A DNA stretch of 64,000 nt from Bacillus fungorum (GCF_002746455.1 NZ_NWUW01000006.1:62001-126000), one strand, 5' to 3'; numbered from the stretch's first letter, positions 16,826 to 27,166 are shown. Numbers and translations: made by a program. The notes: a model not told the origin generated them from the letters alone.

Positions 16826-16839
16826 GCGAGGAATTTCCA

Positions 16840-17484
16840 TTGACATCATCAAATACAAAAGTATATCTCGAAATTGTAAAAAAAATCCGTTCCATTATGG
16901 AAGAGGATGGATTGGTAGCAGGGGATCGTTTGCCGTCTGAGCGTGAGTTAAGTTCACGTTTAAATGTAGGACGTTCCTCTGTAAGAGAAGCGTTGCGTGC
17001 TTTAGAACTGGTAGGATTAATTGAAACGAGACGTGGTGAAGGGACGTTTATTCGAAACTTTTACGATAACGGTCTTGTACAATTGATTGCTCCGTTCTTG
17101 CTGCAAGATGAGAAAACAATTCGTGATTTATTACAAACAAAACGATTGCTTGAGAAAGATATGATTCGAATTGTATGTAATTTACCGAAAGAAACGTTTT
17201 CTAAAGTGGTAAGTAAATTACATCAAGCGCTTGAAGAAAATGGAAATTCAATTCCGACGCTTCATCAAACGTTCTTTAAAACACTTATTGAACAAGTCGA
17301 TAATTATTTGCTATATCGTATTTGGATGATCGTAAATGATTATGTAGCAACTCTTTCTTGTAAAGTTTCAGGAGATTCTATCGATATGTATAGAAAACTT
17401 TATGCTACTTTGGAAGAAAAACAAGAAAATGATGCACTAAAAATTTACGATGAATTAGTAGAGAATATACAGTTTCACTCGTAA
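16840..17484 (+). CDS. FadR-subfamily GntR transcriptional regulator
   Basis: 214 residues. The winged helix is at about 5-75 (LPSERELSSRLNVGRSSVREALRALELVGLIETRRGEGTF in the family pattern), followed by a C-terminal helical effector domain (FCD-like) that usually binds a carboxylate or acyl-CoA ligand. The start is TTG 16840 with GAGGAA nine bases before. It lies 14 bases after the malic enzyme gene and before accD. This suggests it controls one or both, but the ligand is unknown. Confidence 0.85.
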   Translation: MTSSNTKVYLEIVKKIRSIMEEDGLVAGDRLPSERELSSRLNVGRSSVREALRALELVGLIETRRGEGTFIRNFYDNGLVQLIAPFLLQDEKTIRDLLQTKRLLEKDMIRIVCNLPKETFSKVVSKLHQALEENGNSIPTLHQTFFKTLIEQVDNYLLYRIWMIVNDYVATLSCKVSGDSIDMYRKLYATLEEKQENDALKIYDELVENIQFHS

Positions 17485-17495
17485 TGTATAAAATT

Positions 17496-17524
17496 TGTCG
17501 AAATGACCATGACACGTTATGACA
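17496..17524. promoter_or_regulatory. Possible operator/promoter upstream of accD
   Basis: TTTGTC near 17494 and GACAAA near 17521 form an inverted pair around repeated TGAC half-sites. TTGTCG (17496-17501) and TATGAC (17519-17524) could serve as -35/-10 with a 17-base spacer. It is a candidate site for the adjacent FadR-type regulator; weak evidence. Confidence 0.3.
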
Positions 17525-17593
17525 AACATTCTATCGCGTAGCGGTTAAAGTTAAACGTAAAGAGTGAGGTTATTAGACAGATTGAGAAGATAA

Positions 17594-17630
17594 GGCTAAC
17601 ATCAACATTTGGTGTTAGCCCAATTTTCTT
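17594..17630 (+). terminator. Hairpin with T-rich tail in the accD leader
   Basis: Ten-pair stem GGCTAACATC/GGTGTTAGCC (one G-U) with a seven-base loop, followed by CAATTTTCTT. It is either the terminator of the ytsJ-fadR unit or an attenuator for accDA. Confidence 0.6.
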
Positions 17631-17669
17631 CTTACGCTAACCTTAGCTCTCAACGAAGGGGGTCAAATT

Positions 17670-18539
17670 GTGCTAAGAGATTTATTCGTGAAAAAGAAAA
17701 AGTACGCTGCAATACCTTCAGAACAAGTACGAAAAGATGTACCAGATGGCGTTATGACAAAATGTCCGAAATGTAAAAAAATCATGTATACGAAAGAACT
17801 TCTAAAAAATTTAAAAGTATGTGTGAATTGTGGATATCATCATCCTATGAATGCATGGGAACGTCTTGATAGTATATTGGACGAAGGGTCATTCCGTGAG
17901 TATGACAAAGAAATGGTTTCATTAAATCCACTCGAGTTTCCAGATTATGAAGAGAAACTAGAGAGCGATCGTAAGAAGACTGAATTGAACGAAGCGGTTG
18001 TAACTGGTGAAGGAACAATTGATGACATGCTTGTTGTTGTTGCAGTAATGGATTCTCGTTTTCGAATGGGGAGCATGGGCTCTGTTGTAGGAGAAAAAAT
18101 TGCCCGTGCGGTTGAAAAGGCGTACGACTTACAAGTTCCATTTATTATCTTTACTGCTTCGGGTGGTGCCCGTATGCAAGAAGGGATATTAAGTTTAATG
18201 CAAATGGCAAAAACAAGCGTAGCTTTGAAAAAGCATAGTAATGCAGGAGGATTATTTATTTCTGTTATGACGCACCCAACGACGGGCGGGGTTTCAGCGA
18301 GTTTCGCTTCACTTGGTGATTATAATCTTGCAGAACCAGGGGCGCTGATCGGATTTGCTGGTAGACGTGTAATTGAACAAACCGTGCGTGAGAAACTACC
18401 GGAAGATTTCCAAACGGCAGAATTCTTACTAGAACATGGTCAATTAGATGCGGTGGTACATCGTGATGATATGAGAGAATCGCTTCGCAAGATTTTAGAA
18501 GTTCATCAAGGAGGGGAAATGGCTGTATGGCAGAGCTAG
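17670..18539 (+). CDS. accD: Acetyl-CoA carboxylase carboxyltransferase beta subunit
   Basis: 289 residues. An N-terminal zinc ribbon has C32, C35, C51 and C54, followed by a crotonase-fold carboxyltransferase domain ([12 protein letters not shown] at about 161-172). With AccA it moves the carboxyl group from biotin to acetyl-CoA, giving malonyl-CoA. The start is GTG 17670, preceded by AAGGGGG. The zinc ribbon of this family can bind its own mRNA and repress translation in E. coli. The last 13 bases overlap accA. Confidence 0.96.
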   Translation: MLRDLFVKKKKYAAIPSEQVRKDVPDGVMTKCPKCKKIMYTKELLKNLKVCVNCGYHHPMNAWERLDSILDEGSFREYDKEMVSLNPLEFPDYEEKLESDRKKTELNEAVVTGEGTIDDMLVVVAVMDSRFRMGSMGSVVGEKIARAVEKAYDLQVPFIIFTASGGARMQEGILSLMQMAKTSVALKKHSNAGGLFISVMTHPTTGGVSASFASLGDYNLAEPGALIGFAGRRVIEQTVREKLPEDFQTAEFLLEHGQLDAVVHRDDMRESLRKILEVHQGGEMAVWQS

Positions 18540-19501
18540 AATTTGAGAAACCAGTTGTTGAGCTAAGAAATAAGATTCGTGAACTGAAAGACTATACGAA
18601 AAACAGCCAGATGGATTTCAGTGAGGAGATTCGTATTTTGGAAGACAAGCTAGAAAATTTAGAGGAAGATATATACGGCAATATGAAAGTATGGGACCGT
18701 GTTCAAATTGCTCGTCATGCTGAACGACCGACAACGCTCGATTATATTGAGCACTTATTTACTGATTTTTTTGAATGTCATGGAGATCGTCTATTTGGCG
18801 ATGATGCAGCGATTGTCGGCGGCATTGCGAAATATAAAGGGATGCCTGTAACTGTAATTGGGCATCAACGCGGAAAAGATACGAAAGAAAATATTCGCCG
18901 TAATTTTGGGATGCCTCATCCAGAAGGATATCGAAAAGCATTACGTTTAATGAAGCAGGCGGAAAAGTTCAATCGTCCAATTATTTGTTTTATTGATACG
19001 AAAGGAGCTTATCCTGGTAAAGCTGCTGAAGAACGTGGTCAAAGTGAAGCTATTGCCCGCAATTTATTTGAAATGGCAGGCTTAACGGTACCAGTTATTT
19101 GTATCGTTATTGGCGAAGGTGGTAGTGGTGGTGCGCTAGGTCTTGGAGTAGGGGATTACATTCACATGCTAGAAAATTCCACTTATTCTGTTATTACACC
19201 AGAGGGTGCAGCGGCAATTCTTTGGAAAGATGCAGGAAAAGCAAAGGAAGCTGCAGAGGCGATGAGAATTACAGCAGCAGATTTGAAAGAATTGGGTGTA
19301 ATTGACAAAATTATTCCAGAGGCAAAAGGTGGAGCACACCGTAATGTTTTGAAACAGTCAGAAAATATAGATTTAATGCTTAGAAAAACTTTTGAACAAT
19401 TAAACGGAATTTCGAAAGATGAATTAATCGAAAAACGTTATGAAAAATATATGAAAATTGGGCAAGTTTCGTTTTCAAACGCTTCCATTTGGATAAAATA
19501 A
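18527..19501 (+). CDS. accA: Acetyl-CoA carboxylase carboxyltransferase alpha subunit
   Basis: 324 residues, the partner of AccD. The crotonase-fold core carries [20 protein letters not shown] (about 107-126) and the glycine-rich [15 protein letters not shown] (about 197-211) that contributes to the oxyanion hole. It starts inside the accD coding region (13-base overlap) with GGAGGGG upstream, so the two subunits are made in a coupled, equimolar way. A terminator follows directly, so the operon ends here and pfkA has its own start. Confidence 0.96.
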   Translation: MAELEFEKPVVELRNKIRELKDYTKNSQMDFSEEIRILEDKLENLEEDIYGNMKVWDRVQIARHAERPTTLDYIEHLFTDFFECHGDRLFGDDAAIVGGIAKYKGMPVTVIGHQRGKDTKENIRRNFGMPHPEGYRKALRLMKQAEKFNRPIICFIDTKGAYPGKAAEERGQSEAIARNLFEMAGLTVPVICIVIGEGGSGGALGLGVGDYIHMLENSTYSVITPEGAAAILWKDAGKAKEAAEAMRITAADLKELGVIDKIIPEAKGGAHRNVLKQSENIDLMLRKTFEQLNGISKDELIEKRYEKYMKIGQVSFSNASIWIK

Positions 19502-19505
19502 GAAA

Positions 19506-19538
19506 AGCGTGCGTTCCACTTCGCGAATGCACGTTTTT
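19506..19538 (+). terminator. Terminator after accA
   Basis: Stem CGTGCGTTC.../GCGAATGCACG with a T5 tail, immediately after the accA stop. Confidence 0.82.
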
Positions 19539-19623
19539 ATTATGAAAAGACACATCTTCTCCATTGTATTTTTATATTTTTTCGTGTTATTTTATTATAA
19601 GGCAAATAATCTTTATGAGGTGA

Positions 19624-20589
<966 letters not shown>

Positions 20590-20642
20590 TCGGCTTAATG
20601 TCGGATATTTGGGAACGGTTTCATAATTTTCGGAGGTGCAAT

Positions 20643-22400
20643 ATGCGTAAAACTAAAATTGTATGTACTATAGGTCCTGCTAGTGAAAGTATTGAGAAAT
20701 TAGAGCAATTAATCGAAGCAGGTATGAACGTTGCTCGTTTAAACTTCTCTCATGGTAGCCATGAAGAGCACGGCGCTCGTATTAAAAACATTCGTGAAGC
20801 TTCAAAGAAAACTGGTAAAACAGTTGGTATCTTACTTGATACAAAAGGTCCAGAAATCCGTACTCACGACTTCGTAGACGGACAAGCTGAGCTTGTAACA
20901 GGTGCAGAAGTAGTTCTTTCTACTGAGCAAGTATTAGGTACTGCGGAGAAGTTCTCTGTATCTTACGCTGGTCTTTATGACGATGTAGACCCAGGTTCTC
21001 GCATTCTAATCGATGACGGTCTTATCGAACTAGAAGTAATCGAAAAAGCTGATGGAAACATCCGTACAAAAGTTCTTAACAGCGGAACTGTAAAAAACAA
21101 AAAAGGTGTTAACGTACCAAACGTAAGCATTAAACTTCCTGGTATCACTGAAAAAGACGTAAAAGATATTATTTTCGGTATCGAGCAAAAAGTTGATTTC
21201 ATCGCAGCTTCATTCGTACGTAAAGCATCTGACGTATTAGAAATCCGTGAATTATTAGAAGAGCATAACGCTCAATACATCCAAATTGTACCAAAAATCG
21301 AAAACCAAGAGGGTATCGATAACATCGATTCAATCTTAGAAGTTTCTGACGGTTTAATGGTAGCTCGTGGTGACATGGGTGTAGAAATTCCACCAGAAGA
21401 AGTACCATTAGTACAAAAACGTCTAATCAAAAAATGTAACGTGTTAGGTAAACCAGTTATTACTGCAACACAAATGTTAGATTCTATGCAACGTAACCCA
21501 CGTCCAACTCGTGCGGAAGCAAGTGACGTAGCTAACGCAATCTTCGATGGTACAGATGCAATCATGCTTTCAGGTGAAACAGCTGCTGGACAATACCCAG
21601 TAGAAGCAGTAACAATGATGGCTAACATTGCAGTACGTGTTGAAAAATCATTACAATATGAAGATATGTTCAAAAAACGTATTAAAGAGTTTACTCCAAC
21701 AATTACAGATGCAATTAGCCAATCTGTTGCGCATACAGCACTTGCTCTTGATGTAGCTGCAATTGTAGCTCCAACAGAAAGTGGATATACTGCGAAAATG
21801 ATCTCTAAATACCGTCCAAAATCTCCAATTGTAGCTGTAACATCTGACGAGCAAGTAGGACGTCGTCTTGCACTTGTTTGGGGTGTACAAGCATTTATGG
21901 CTGGAAAACGTGCAGCGTCTACTGACGAAATGTTAGATACTGCAATTCAAACAGGTATGGATGCAGGTCTAATCGGACTTGGAGACACTGTAGTAATCAC
22001 TGCTGGCGTACCAGTTGCTGAAACTGGTACAACAAACTTAATGAAAATCCATGTTGTTGGTGAAGAGGTTGCTAAAGGACAAGGAATTGGTCGTAAAGCT
22101 GCAAAAGGTAAAGTAGTTGTAGCGAAAACAGCTGCTGAAGCTGTAGCGAACGTAAACGAAGGTGATATTCTTGTTACAACAAGCACTGATAAAGATATGA
22201 TTCCTGCAATCGAAAAAGCTGCTGCTCTAGTTGTAGAAGAAGGTGGCCTAACAAGCCATGCAGCTGTTGTAGGTGTATCAATCGGTATTCCTGTTATCGT
22301 TGGTGTAAACGGCGTAACAGCAACTTTAAAAAATGGCCAAGAAGTAACAGTTGATGCAGCACGCGGAATTGTTTATAATGGACATGCGGAAGTGCTATAA
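20643..22400 (+). CDS. pyk: Pyruvate kinase
   Basis: 585 residues. It has the TIM-barrel core with [11 protein letters not shown] (about 32-42), [11 protein letters not shown] (about 66-76) and [12 protein letters not shown] (about 239-250). After the C domain it carries the extra C-terminal PEP-utiliser-like mobile domain with [10 protein letters not shown] (about 535-544) found in Bacillus and Geobacillus enzymes. It makes ATP and pyruvate from PEP. ATG 20643 is chosen because CGGAGGTG precedes it. Second gene of the pfkA-pyk operon, closed by the terminator at 22411. Confidence 0.97.
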   Translation: MRKTKIVCTIGPASESIEKLEQLIEAGMNVARLNFSHGSHEEHGARIKNIREASKKTGKTVGILLDTKGPEIRTHDFVDGQAELVTGAEVVLSTEQVLGTAEKFSVSYAGLYDDVDPGSRILIDDGLIELEVIEKADGNIRTKVLNSGTVKNKKGVNVPNVSIKLPGITEKDVKDIIFGIEQKVDFIAASFVRKASDVLEIRELLEEHNAQYIQIVPKIENQEGIDNIDSILEVSDGLMVARGDMGVEIPPEEVPLVQKRLIKKCNVLGKPVITATQMLDSMQRNPRPTRAEASDVANAIFDGTDAIMLSGETAAGQYPVEAVTMMANIAVRVEKSLQYEDMFKKRIKEFTPTITDAISQSVAHTALALDVAAIVAPTESGYTAKMISKYRPKSPIVAVTSDEQVGRRLALVWGVQAFMAGKRAASTDEMLDTAIQTGMDAGLIGLGDTVVITAGVPVAETGTTNLMKIHVVGEEVAKGQGIGRKAAKGKVVVAKTAAEAVANVNEGDILVTTSTDKDMIPAIEKAAALVVEEGGLTSHAAVVGVSIGIPVIVGVNGVTATLKNGQEVTVDAARGIVYNGHAEVL

Positions 22401-22410
22401 GTAATACGGA

Positions 22411-22441
22411 GAGAAGGATCGGAGTCCTTCTCTTTTTTTTA
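22411..22441 (+). terminator. Terminator after pyk
   Basis: Stem GAGAAGGA/TCCTTCTC with a T8 tail. Confidence 0.93.
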
Positions 22442-22598
22442 CACAAAAATGATGTAGAACCAGCTTGAAACGTCTGAAATTGCTTTTAAAAGCTTTTTGT
22501 TAGGGAGTTTGATATAAAAACATATTCGACTTTTATGTGGTGCGTATGGGCGTTGTAAGGGTGTTTAAAGTGATAGTATGTGAGAGGGGTGTAGAACT

Positions 22599-22988
22599 GT
22601 GAAGTGGCTACTATTCTTGTTGATTTTAATACCGGCGATTGAGATTACGGTCTTGATTGGTTCGAGCCATGTAATAGGTTTATGGTCTACGTTCGCTATG
22701 ATTGTATTTACGGGTGTTGTAGGTGTGTATTTGGCGAAAAGGCAAGGGTTTAAAGTGCTAAGAGAGATTCAATTTAGGTTGAATAGAGGAGAAATGCCAG
22801 GCGGGGCAGTACTGGATGGTATTTTTATCTTTGTAGGAGGTATTCTTTTGGTACTTCCTGGATATGTAACGGATATAATGGGTTTTATCTTTGTTATCCC
22901 TATGACGAGGGCTTTGTTGAAGCCGTTTGTTATGAAGTGGATGGAATGGAAGTTTAGAAAGAACTCTACTATTATTGTGCAGAAATAG
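22599..22988 (+). CDS. fxsA: FxsA family membrane protein
   Basis: 129 residues with an N-terminal pair of membrane helices (about 3-45) and another hydrophobic hairpin (about 72-105). The signature PAIEITVLI...G and GG..L.LPG..TDI.G identify FxsA. E. coli FxsA relieves F-exclusion of phage T7 when overproduced; its cellular role is unknown. The start is GTG 22599 with GAGAGGGG upstream. The position between pyk and ytvI matches B. subtilis ytzA. Confidence 0.88.
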   Translation: MKWLLFLLILIPAIEITVLIGSSHVIGLWSTFAMIVFTGVVGVYLAKRQGFKVLREIQFRLNRGEMPGGAVLDGIFIFVGGILLVLPGYVTDIMGFIFVIPMTRALLKPFVMKWMEWKFRKNSTIIVQK

Positions 22989-23024
22989 TGTTTAGATTAT
23001 AGCAATCTAAGCGCTATTTTTTTT
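22985..23024 (+). terminator. Terminator after fxsA
   Basis: Stem TTAGATT/AATCTAA inside outer pairs ATAG/CTAT, followed by T8. The left arm begins at the stop codon. Confidence 0.85.
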
Positions 23025-23060
23025 ACCTACAAAAGGGTAAGGGGATGGTTAAGGGCTCGG

Positions 23061-23205
23061 TTAATTAAAGTTTTGTTTTATTCTACTTTACAATTGGCGG
23101 GTGTGAAGGAGTTAGATGGAAAATAGACTGTCCGTATAAGTTCGGTTGGTGAAGGTTAATAATGAGTGAAGAAAAAAACCTAACAGATTAAAGTTTTACT
23201 TTAAT
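23061..23205 (+). repeat. Degenerate bcr1-type copy preceded by a bcr1 right-end remnant
   Basis: AATTAAAGTTTTGTTTTAT (23063-23081) looks like a lone bcr1 right end. It is followed by a diverged longer copy: GAGTTAGATGG, GACTGTCCGTATAAGTTCGGTTGG and AGATTAAAGTTTTACTTTA align in order with the full elements at 4884 and 57990. The hairpin arms are eroded, so it is an old copy. Confidence 0.65.
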
Positions 23206-23483
23206 AAATTTGCTATGTATCTTTTGGTTAGGTATGTGATTTAAGGGGGGTGGCTCATGAGTGTGTTGTAGGAAGATCCTTCTGAACTCAAGCTTATTTT
23301 TGTGTGTAAAATGAATCAATTGGTATGAAAAAGTTAGATAAGAGTGGGGAAAATATTTGTTTAAGTCTCATTCTACGGTATTTTGTATATTTATTCATTT
23401 ACATAAAAGGTAATAAATGTTAGTAATAATTATGAATTGAATAGAATAAATATGTAAAAACACCTCGAAATATGCGTTTTCTA
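23206..23483. other. AT-rich intergenic sequence, no gene seen
   Basis: Nothing beyond short frames without ribosome binding sites; no convincing promoter or structured RNA was recognised between the bcr1 copy and the ytvI terminator. Confidence 0.5.
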
Positions 23484-23486
23484 TGC

Positions 23487-23531
23487 AAAAAAACAAGAGA
23501 ATGATCCTATTTTGGGTCTAATTCTCTTGTT
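23487..23531 (-). terminator. Terminator for ytvI (minus strand)
   Basis: Perfect 11-bp arms AACAAGAGAAT (23492-23502) and ATTCTCTTGTT (23521-23531) plus an inner five-pair helix. On the minus strand the stem is followed by T7. It lies about 100 bases beyond the ytvI stop. Confidence 0.85.
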
Positions 23532-23566
23532 GTATGTAATGAGTGTGAAAAATAAGTACAAGGAAT

Positions 23567-23591
23567 AATCAGTGGGAAATTCCCACTGATT
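23567..23591. repeat. bcr1-like terminal hairpin in the ytvI 3' region
   Basis: Perfect 12-bp arms AATCAGTGGGAA and TTCCCACTGATT around a single A. The arms carry the AATCAGTGGG/CCCACTGATT core of the bcr1 right-hand hairpin. No other part of the element remains. Confidence 0.6.
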
Positions 23592-23628
23592 ACATGTAAG
23601 TTGTTTGTTGTATATGAATTAGAAATTA

Positions 23629-24747
23629 TTATTTTGAAGGTGAGCCTTTAATATATTTCCACAAATCATGGAATACACGAGCTTTGTGCAATGTATTAAG
23701 TAGTACTAAGGTGACTGGGCCGATGATTAATCCTAAGAAGCCAAAGAGTTTAAAGCCGACAAATAGAGCAATCAGTGTTGCTAATGGATCGAGGCCGATA
23801 TTAGATGAAAGTACTTTAGGTTCCATAATTTGTCTTTGGACAATCACGACGATGTATAAAATGAGAAGGCCGATGGCGAAAGCGGTGTCGCCAGTGAAAA
23901 ATACGTATATAACCCAAGGAACGAAGACAGCTCCTGTTCCTAAATACGGGAGTAAATCTACAACCCCTGTAATAATCGCGATAGTAATGGCGTATGGTAC
24001 GCGTAATATTAAAAGTCCGATTAGTACAATAATAGTTGTCATAGATACGAGTGTAAGTTGTGCTTTAACAAAACCGAATAAAGCTTTTCTTAAATCGACA
24101 AAAATAGTTTTTCCATAGCCATGGACACGGTTAGGTAAAAATTTTCTTACTTTCTGAGCAAGACGATGCCAATCGTAACTAATGAAGAAAGTGGCTAATA
24201 AAACGAATACAAGTACAGTTAAAGTTGTTGGTAGCGCGCTAATGAAATTTGTTAACCCACTTATAATAGCGGTTAAAAGTTCTTTCATTTGCGTCGTTGC
24301 TTCGGTTCCTAAGTTTTGAATGTTTTGTGTAATCGTATGGCGTTGTGGTTCTCCAAGATGATTAAATTTAGAAATTAAATCATCATAGAGAGGCATAATA
24401 TGATTAAGTGCAAACTGCTCTGCGAATGCAACGATATCCGGAAGCTTTACTGTAACAAGTTGTAGTAAGTATGTTGTGGCAGATATTGCTTCGGTTACGA
24501 GATATGTAACGAGCCCGACGATAGCTCCGAATACAAGAATTAAGCTAACGAGTACTGCTAGTGCGCGAGGAAATTGTAGTTTTTGATTAAGGAAATTGAC
24601 GACAGGATTAATCAAATAAGCAAATGCGAAAGCGATAATAAAAGGGTAGATAAGTCCTGACATATATAGTAATGCATAGAACCCCACTACCGTCGCTACA
24701 ATGACAAATATGAGTCGCAATATCATATATAGTAAGTTTCGATTCAA
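23629..24747 (-). CDS. ytvI: Sporulation integral membrane protein YtvI (AI-2E transporter superfamily)
   Basis: 372 residues with about eight membrane helices: two near the start (about 8-50), one at about 62-85, and a cluster from about 160 to 345 including the family motif around PVTLVLL at the end. It belongs to the PerM/AI-2E family of exporters. The start is TTG 24747 with GGGAGGT nine bases upstream on the minus strand. B. subtilis ytvI lies in the same position and is annotated as sporulation-linked; transported substrate unknown. Confidence 0.87.
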   Translation of the reverse strand: MNRNLLYMILRLIFVIVATVVGFYALLYMSGLIYPFIIAFAFAYLINPVVNFLNQKLQFPRALAVLVSLILVFGAIVGLVTYLVTEAISATTYLLQLVTVKLPDIVAFAEQFALNHIMPLYDDLISKFNHLGEPQRHTITQNIQNLGTEATTQMKELLTAIISGLTNFISALPTTLTVLVFVLLATFFISYDWHRLAQKVRKFLPNRVHGYGKTIFVDLRKALFGFVKAQLTLVSMTTIIVLIGLLILRVPYAITIAIITGVVDLLPYLGTGAVFVPWVIYVFFTGDTAFAIGLLILYIVVIVQRQIMEPKVLSSNIGLDPLATLIALFVGFKLFGFLGLIIGPVTLVLLNTLHKARVFHDLWKYIKGSPSK

Positions 24748-24783
24748 AGATGTATACCTCCCATTCCAATTTGGATTATCCTA

Positions 24784-24834
24784 ATTCGTTCAACTTATAA
24801 CGAGTGTGATGCACTGATTAAAGTTTCACTTTAT
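24784..24834 (+). repeat. bcr1 right-end remnant upstream of ytvI
   Basis: TTCAACTTATAACGAGTGTG followed by CACTGATTAAAGTTTCACTTTAT matches the right third of the full bcr1 copies, with a shortened hairpin. The final TTTAT (24830-24834) is intact. Confidence 0.75.
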
Positions 24835-25168
24835 GTTATAGTGGAATGATGGATTTTTTCCTGCTTTTTCAGTACATGAGTGACTGTAAAAGCTTGGTGC
24901 TGATGCTTCTACTATATGGTAAAAACTTCATTTTCTCTTCTTTTTATTTTACCTGTTTCTTATTAGAAAAGAAAGAAGAGACGACCGTTTTCAAACATGT
25001 ATATATGCTTTAATTTTTTTGGTGAAAGTCTCGTTTTTTCATTTTAAAATGCATGAAAAATGGAAGGTTTTATCGATAAATAGCCATCCGTATATCATGT
25101 ATAACGATAGGTTTAAAGGTATTTTTGTTTGGAAATGAGTTCATTATTTTCAGAAAGGAAGTGCAGAC
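24835..25168. other. Intergenic region upstream of ytwI, no gene seen
   Basis: AT-rich sequence with no supported frame or hairpin apart from the GAAAGGAAGTG ribosome binding site at the ytwI end. Confidence 0.5.
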
Positions 25169-25630
25169 ATGATTAGTCAGTCAACGTTATTTTTATTCAT
25201 ACTACTTATTATAGGACTTATTGCGAAAAATCAATCGCTTACTGTAGCTATTGGTGTGTTATTTTTATTGAAATTTACGTTTCTAGGAGATAAAGTCTTT
25301 CCTTATCTACAAACGAAAGGGATTAACCTCGGTGTTACGGTTATTACAATAGCAGTACTCGTACCGATTGCGACGGGGGAAATAGGTTTTAAACAACTTG
25401 GAGAAGCAGCGAAATCGTATTATGCATGGATAGCTCTAGCTTCAGGGGTAGCAGTTGCTTTGTTAGCGAAGGGAGGCGTACAATTATTAACGACGGATCC
25501 TCATATTACAACTGCGCTCGTTTTCGGGACAATTATAGCGGTTGCGTTATTTAATGGAGTTGCTGTAGGTCCATTAATTGGGGCTGGAATTGCCTATGCA
25601 GTTATGAGTATTATACAGATGTTTAAATAA
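25169..25630 (+). CDS. ytwI: DUF441 family membrane protein YtwI
   Basis: 153 residues, almost all hydrophobic, with about five membrane helices. The repeated G/A-rich pattern and the length match DUF441 (UPF0756), represented by YtwI in the same place in B. subtilis. AAAGGAAGTG precedes ATG 25169. Function unknown. A very strong terminator lies about 125 bases downstream. Confidence 0.85.
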   Translation: MISQSTLFLFILLIIGLIAKNQSLTVAIGVLFLLKFTFLGDKVFPYLQTKGINLGVTVITIAVLVPIATGEIGFKQLGEAAKSYYAWIALASGVAVALLAKGGVQLLTTDPHITTALVFGTIIAVALFNGVAVGPLIGAGIAYAVMSIIQMFK

Positions 25631-25752
25631 GAAATTTTATAGTAATATAAAATTTTTGAATTCTTTCTGTTCACAAAAGTCAGATAATTGTTTATAATAG
25701 GATTAGAAACTTTGAAAAGTTACATAACAGCAGAGACTTTACACCAGATAAA

Positions 25753-25804
25753 ATAAAAACAACATAAAACAATTTTATAATGATATTGTTTTATGTTGTT
25801 TTTA
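25753..25804. terminator. Long bidirectional-type terminator after ytwI
   Basis: Perfect 21-bp arms (ATAAAAACAACATAAAACAA... and its complement) at 25753-25773 and 25784-25804 with a ten-base loop. The T5 on the right arm gives a U tail. Confidence 0.85.
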
Positions 25805-25849
25805 TCATAAAACTCTTCGGAATTAATTTTCCTCACTAACTTGTTGTTT

Positions 25850-25883
25850 TGAGCGTGAGGATTCGGGGAGACATTCACGCTCA
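25850..25883. promoter_or_regulatory. Inverted repeat upstream of citZ
   Basis: TGAGCGTGA (25850-25858) and TCACGCTCA (25875-25883), perfect nine-base arms separated by 16 bases. It lies about 170 bases before citZ. It could be a regulator site or a leader hairpin. It is not the ATAA-N7-TTAT dyad of CcpC. Confidence 0.4.
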
Positions 25884-26050
25884 TGCTTTCCATGTAGACA
25901 ATGGACAATAAGAGGGGAACATCGCAACAAATTTGCATGATCGTGCATTTTGCTTGCCTAAAGAGTGAACGGGCGTTCATAATTTAAAAGGGGAGCAAAT
26001 AGATATAAGGAGCAAGGTTGGGAGAATTTTCAGGAAAAGGAGAGAATGTC

Positions 26051-27166
26051 ATGACTGTTATTCGAGGTTTAGAAGGGGTAGTAGCAACAACATCATCTGT
26101 GAGCTCTATTATTGATGATACATTAACTTATGTTGGGTATAATATTGATGATTTAGCGGAGAATGCTACATTTGAAGAAGTGGTGTACTTATTATGGCAT
26201 CGCAAGCTTCCTAATGAAAAAGAACTAGCGAAATTTAAAGAGACTGTATCGGAATACTATAAAGTCCCAGATGAGATTTTAACATATTTGAAACAAGTAG
26301 ATTTAAAAATCGCACATCCGATGTCTGTTTTACGAACTGCAATTTCCATGCTATCATTATATGATGAGAGCGCTGAAATTATGGATGAAAAGTCCAATTA
26401 TTTGAAAGCGGTTAAATTACAGGCTCAAGTAGGAACTTTAGTTGCTGCTTATGCAAGAATTCGTAAAGGATTAGATGTTGTTGAGCCTAGAAACGATTTA
26501 TCATTAGCTGCAAACTTCTTGTACATGTTAAATGATCGCGAGCCAAATGAAGTTGAAATTGAAGCTTTTGATAAGGCGCTTGTACTTCACGCAGATCATG
26601 AGTTAAACGCTTCTACATTTACTGCACGCGTTTGTGTAGCTACACTTTCAGATGTATATTCTGGCATTACAGCAGCAATCGGTGCGTTAAAAGGTCCTCT
26701 TCACGGCGGGGCAAATGAAAATGTAATGAAGATGTTAACTGAAATTGGCGAAGAAGAAAATGTAGAATCATATATTCATAATGCTCTTCAAAATAAAGTG
26801 AAAATCATGGGCTTTGGCCACCGTGTATATGAGCAGGGTGATCCGCGTGCAAAACATTTACGCGAAATGTCTAAGAGATTATGCGTGCTTTTAGGAGAAG
26901 AGAAATGGTATAATATGTCTATCAAAATTGAAGACATTGTAACAAAAGAAAAAGGTCTTCCACCAAACGTTGATTTCTATTCAGCTTCTGTATACCATTG
27001 TTTAGGAATTGACCATGACTTATTTACACCTATTTTTGCGATTAGCCGTATGTCAGGCTGGTTAGCTCATATTCTAGAACAATATGAAAACAACCGTTTA
27101 ATCCGTCCACGTGCTGATTACAATGGACCAACACATCAAGTGTATGTACCAATTGCACAACGATAA
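26051..27166 (+). CDS. citZ: Citrate synthase
   Basis: 371 residues, the length of B. subtilis CitZ. Catalytic regions are visible: LHGGANE (about 217-223), MGFGHRVY (about 253-260) and the aspartate in NVDFYSA (about 307-313). It condenses acetyl-CoA and oxaloacetate to citrate, the entry to the TCA cycle. ATG 26051 is preceded by AAAGGAGAG; the longer TTG frame overlaps that site. It heads the citZ-icd-mdh group, an operon in B. subtilis with repression by CcpC and CcpA. Confidence 0.96.
   Translation: MTVIRGLEGVVATTSSVSSIIDDTLTYVGYNIDDLAENATFEEVVYLLWHRKLPNEKELAKFKETVSEYYKVPDEILTYLKQVDLKIAHPMSVLRTAISMLSLYDESAEIMDEKSNYLKAVKLQAQVGTLVAAYARIRKGLDVVEPRNDLSLAANFLYMLNDREPNEVEIEAFDKALVLHADHELNASTFTARVCVATLSDVYSGITAAIGALKGPLHGGANENVMKMLTEIGEEENVESYIHNALQNKVKIMGFGHRVYEQGDPRAKHLREMSKRLCVLLGEEKWYNMSIKIEDIVTKEKGLPPNVDFYSASVYHCLGIDHDLFTPIFAISRMSGWLAHILEQYENNRLIRPRADYNGPTHQVYVPIAQR

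Noticed and set aside
23487..23531. Hairpin considered as a plus-strand small RNA terminator
   Set aside because: The T run is on the minus strand only, so it fits ytvI termination.
25753..25804. Long 21-bp inverted repeat taken as the end of an insertion element
   Set aside because: The arms are only ten bases apart with a T run, and no transposase or target duplication is nearby; a terminator explains it.
25720..25980. 86-codon minus-strand frame upstream of citZ
   Set aside because: It spans the ytwI terminator arms and the inverted repeat, has no ribosome binding site and no protein-like pattern.
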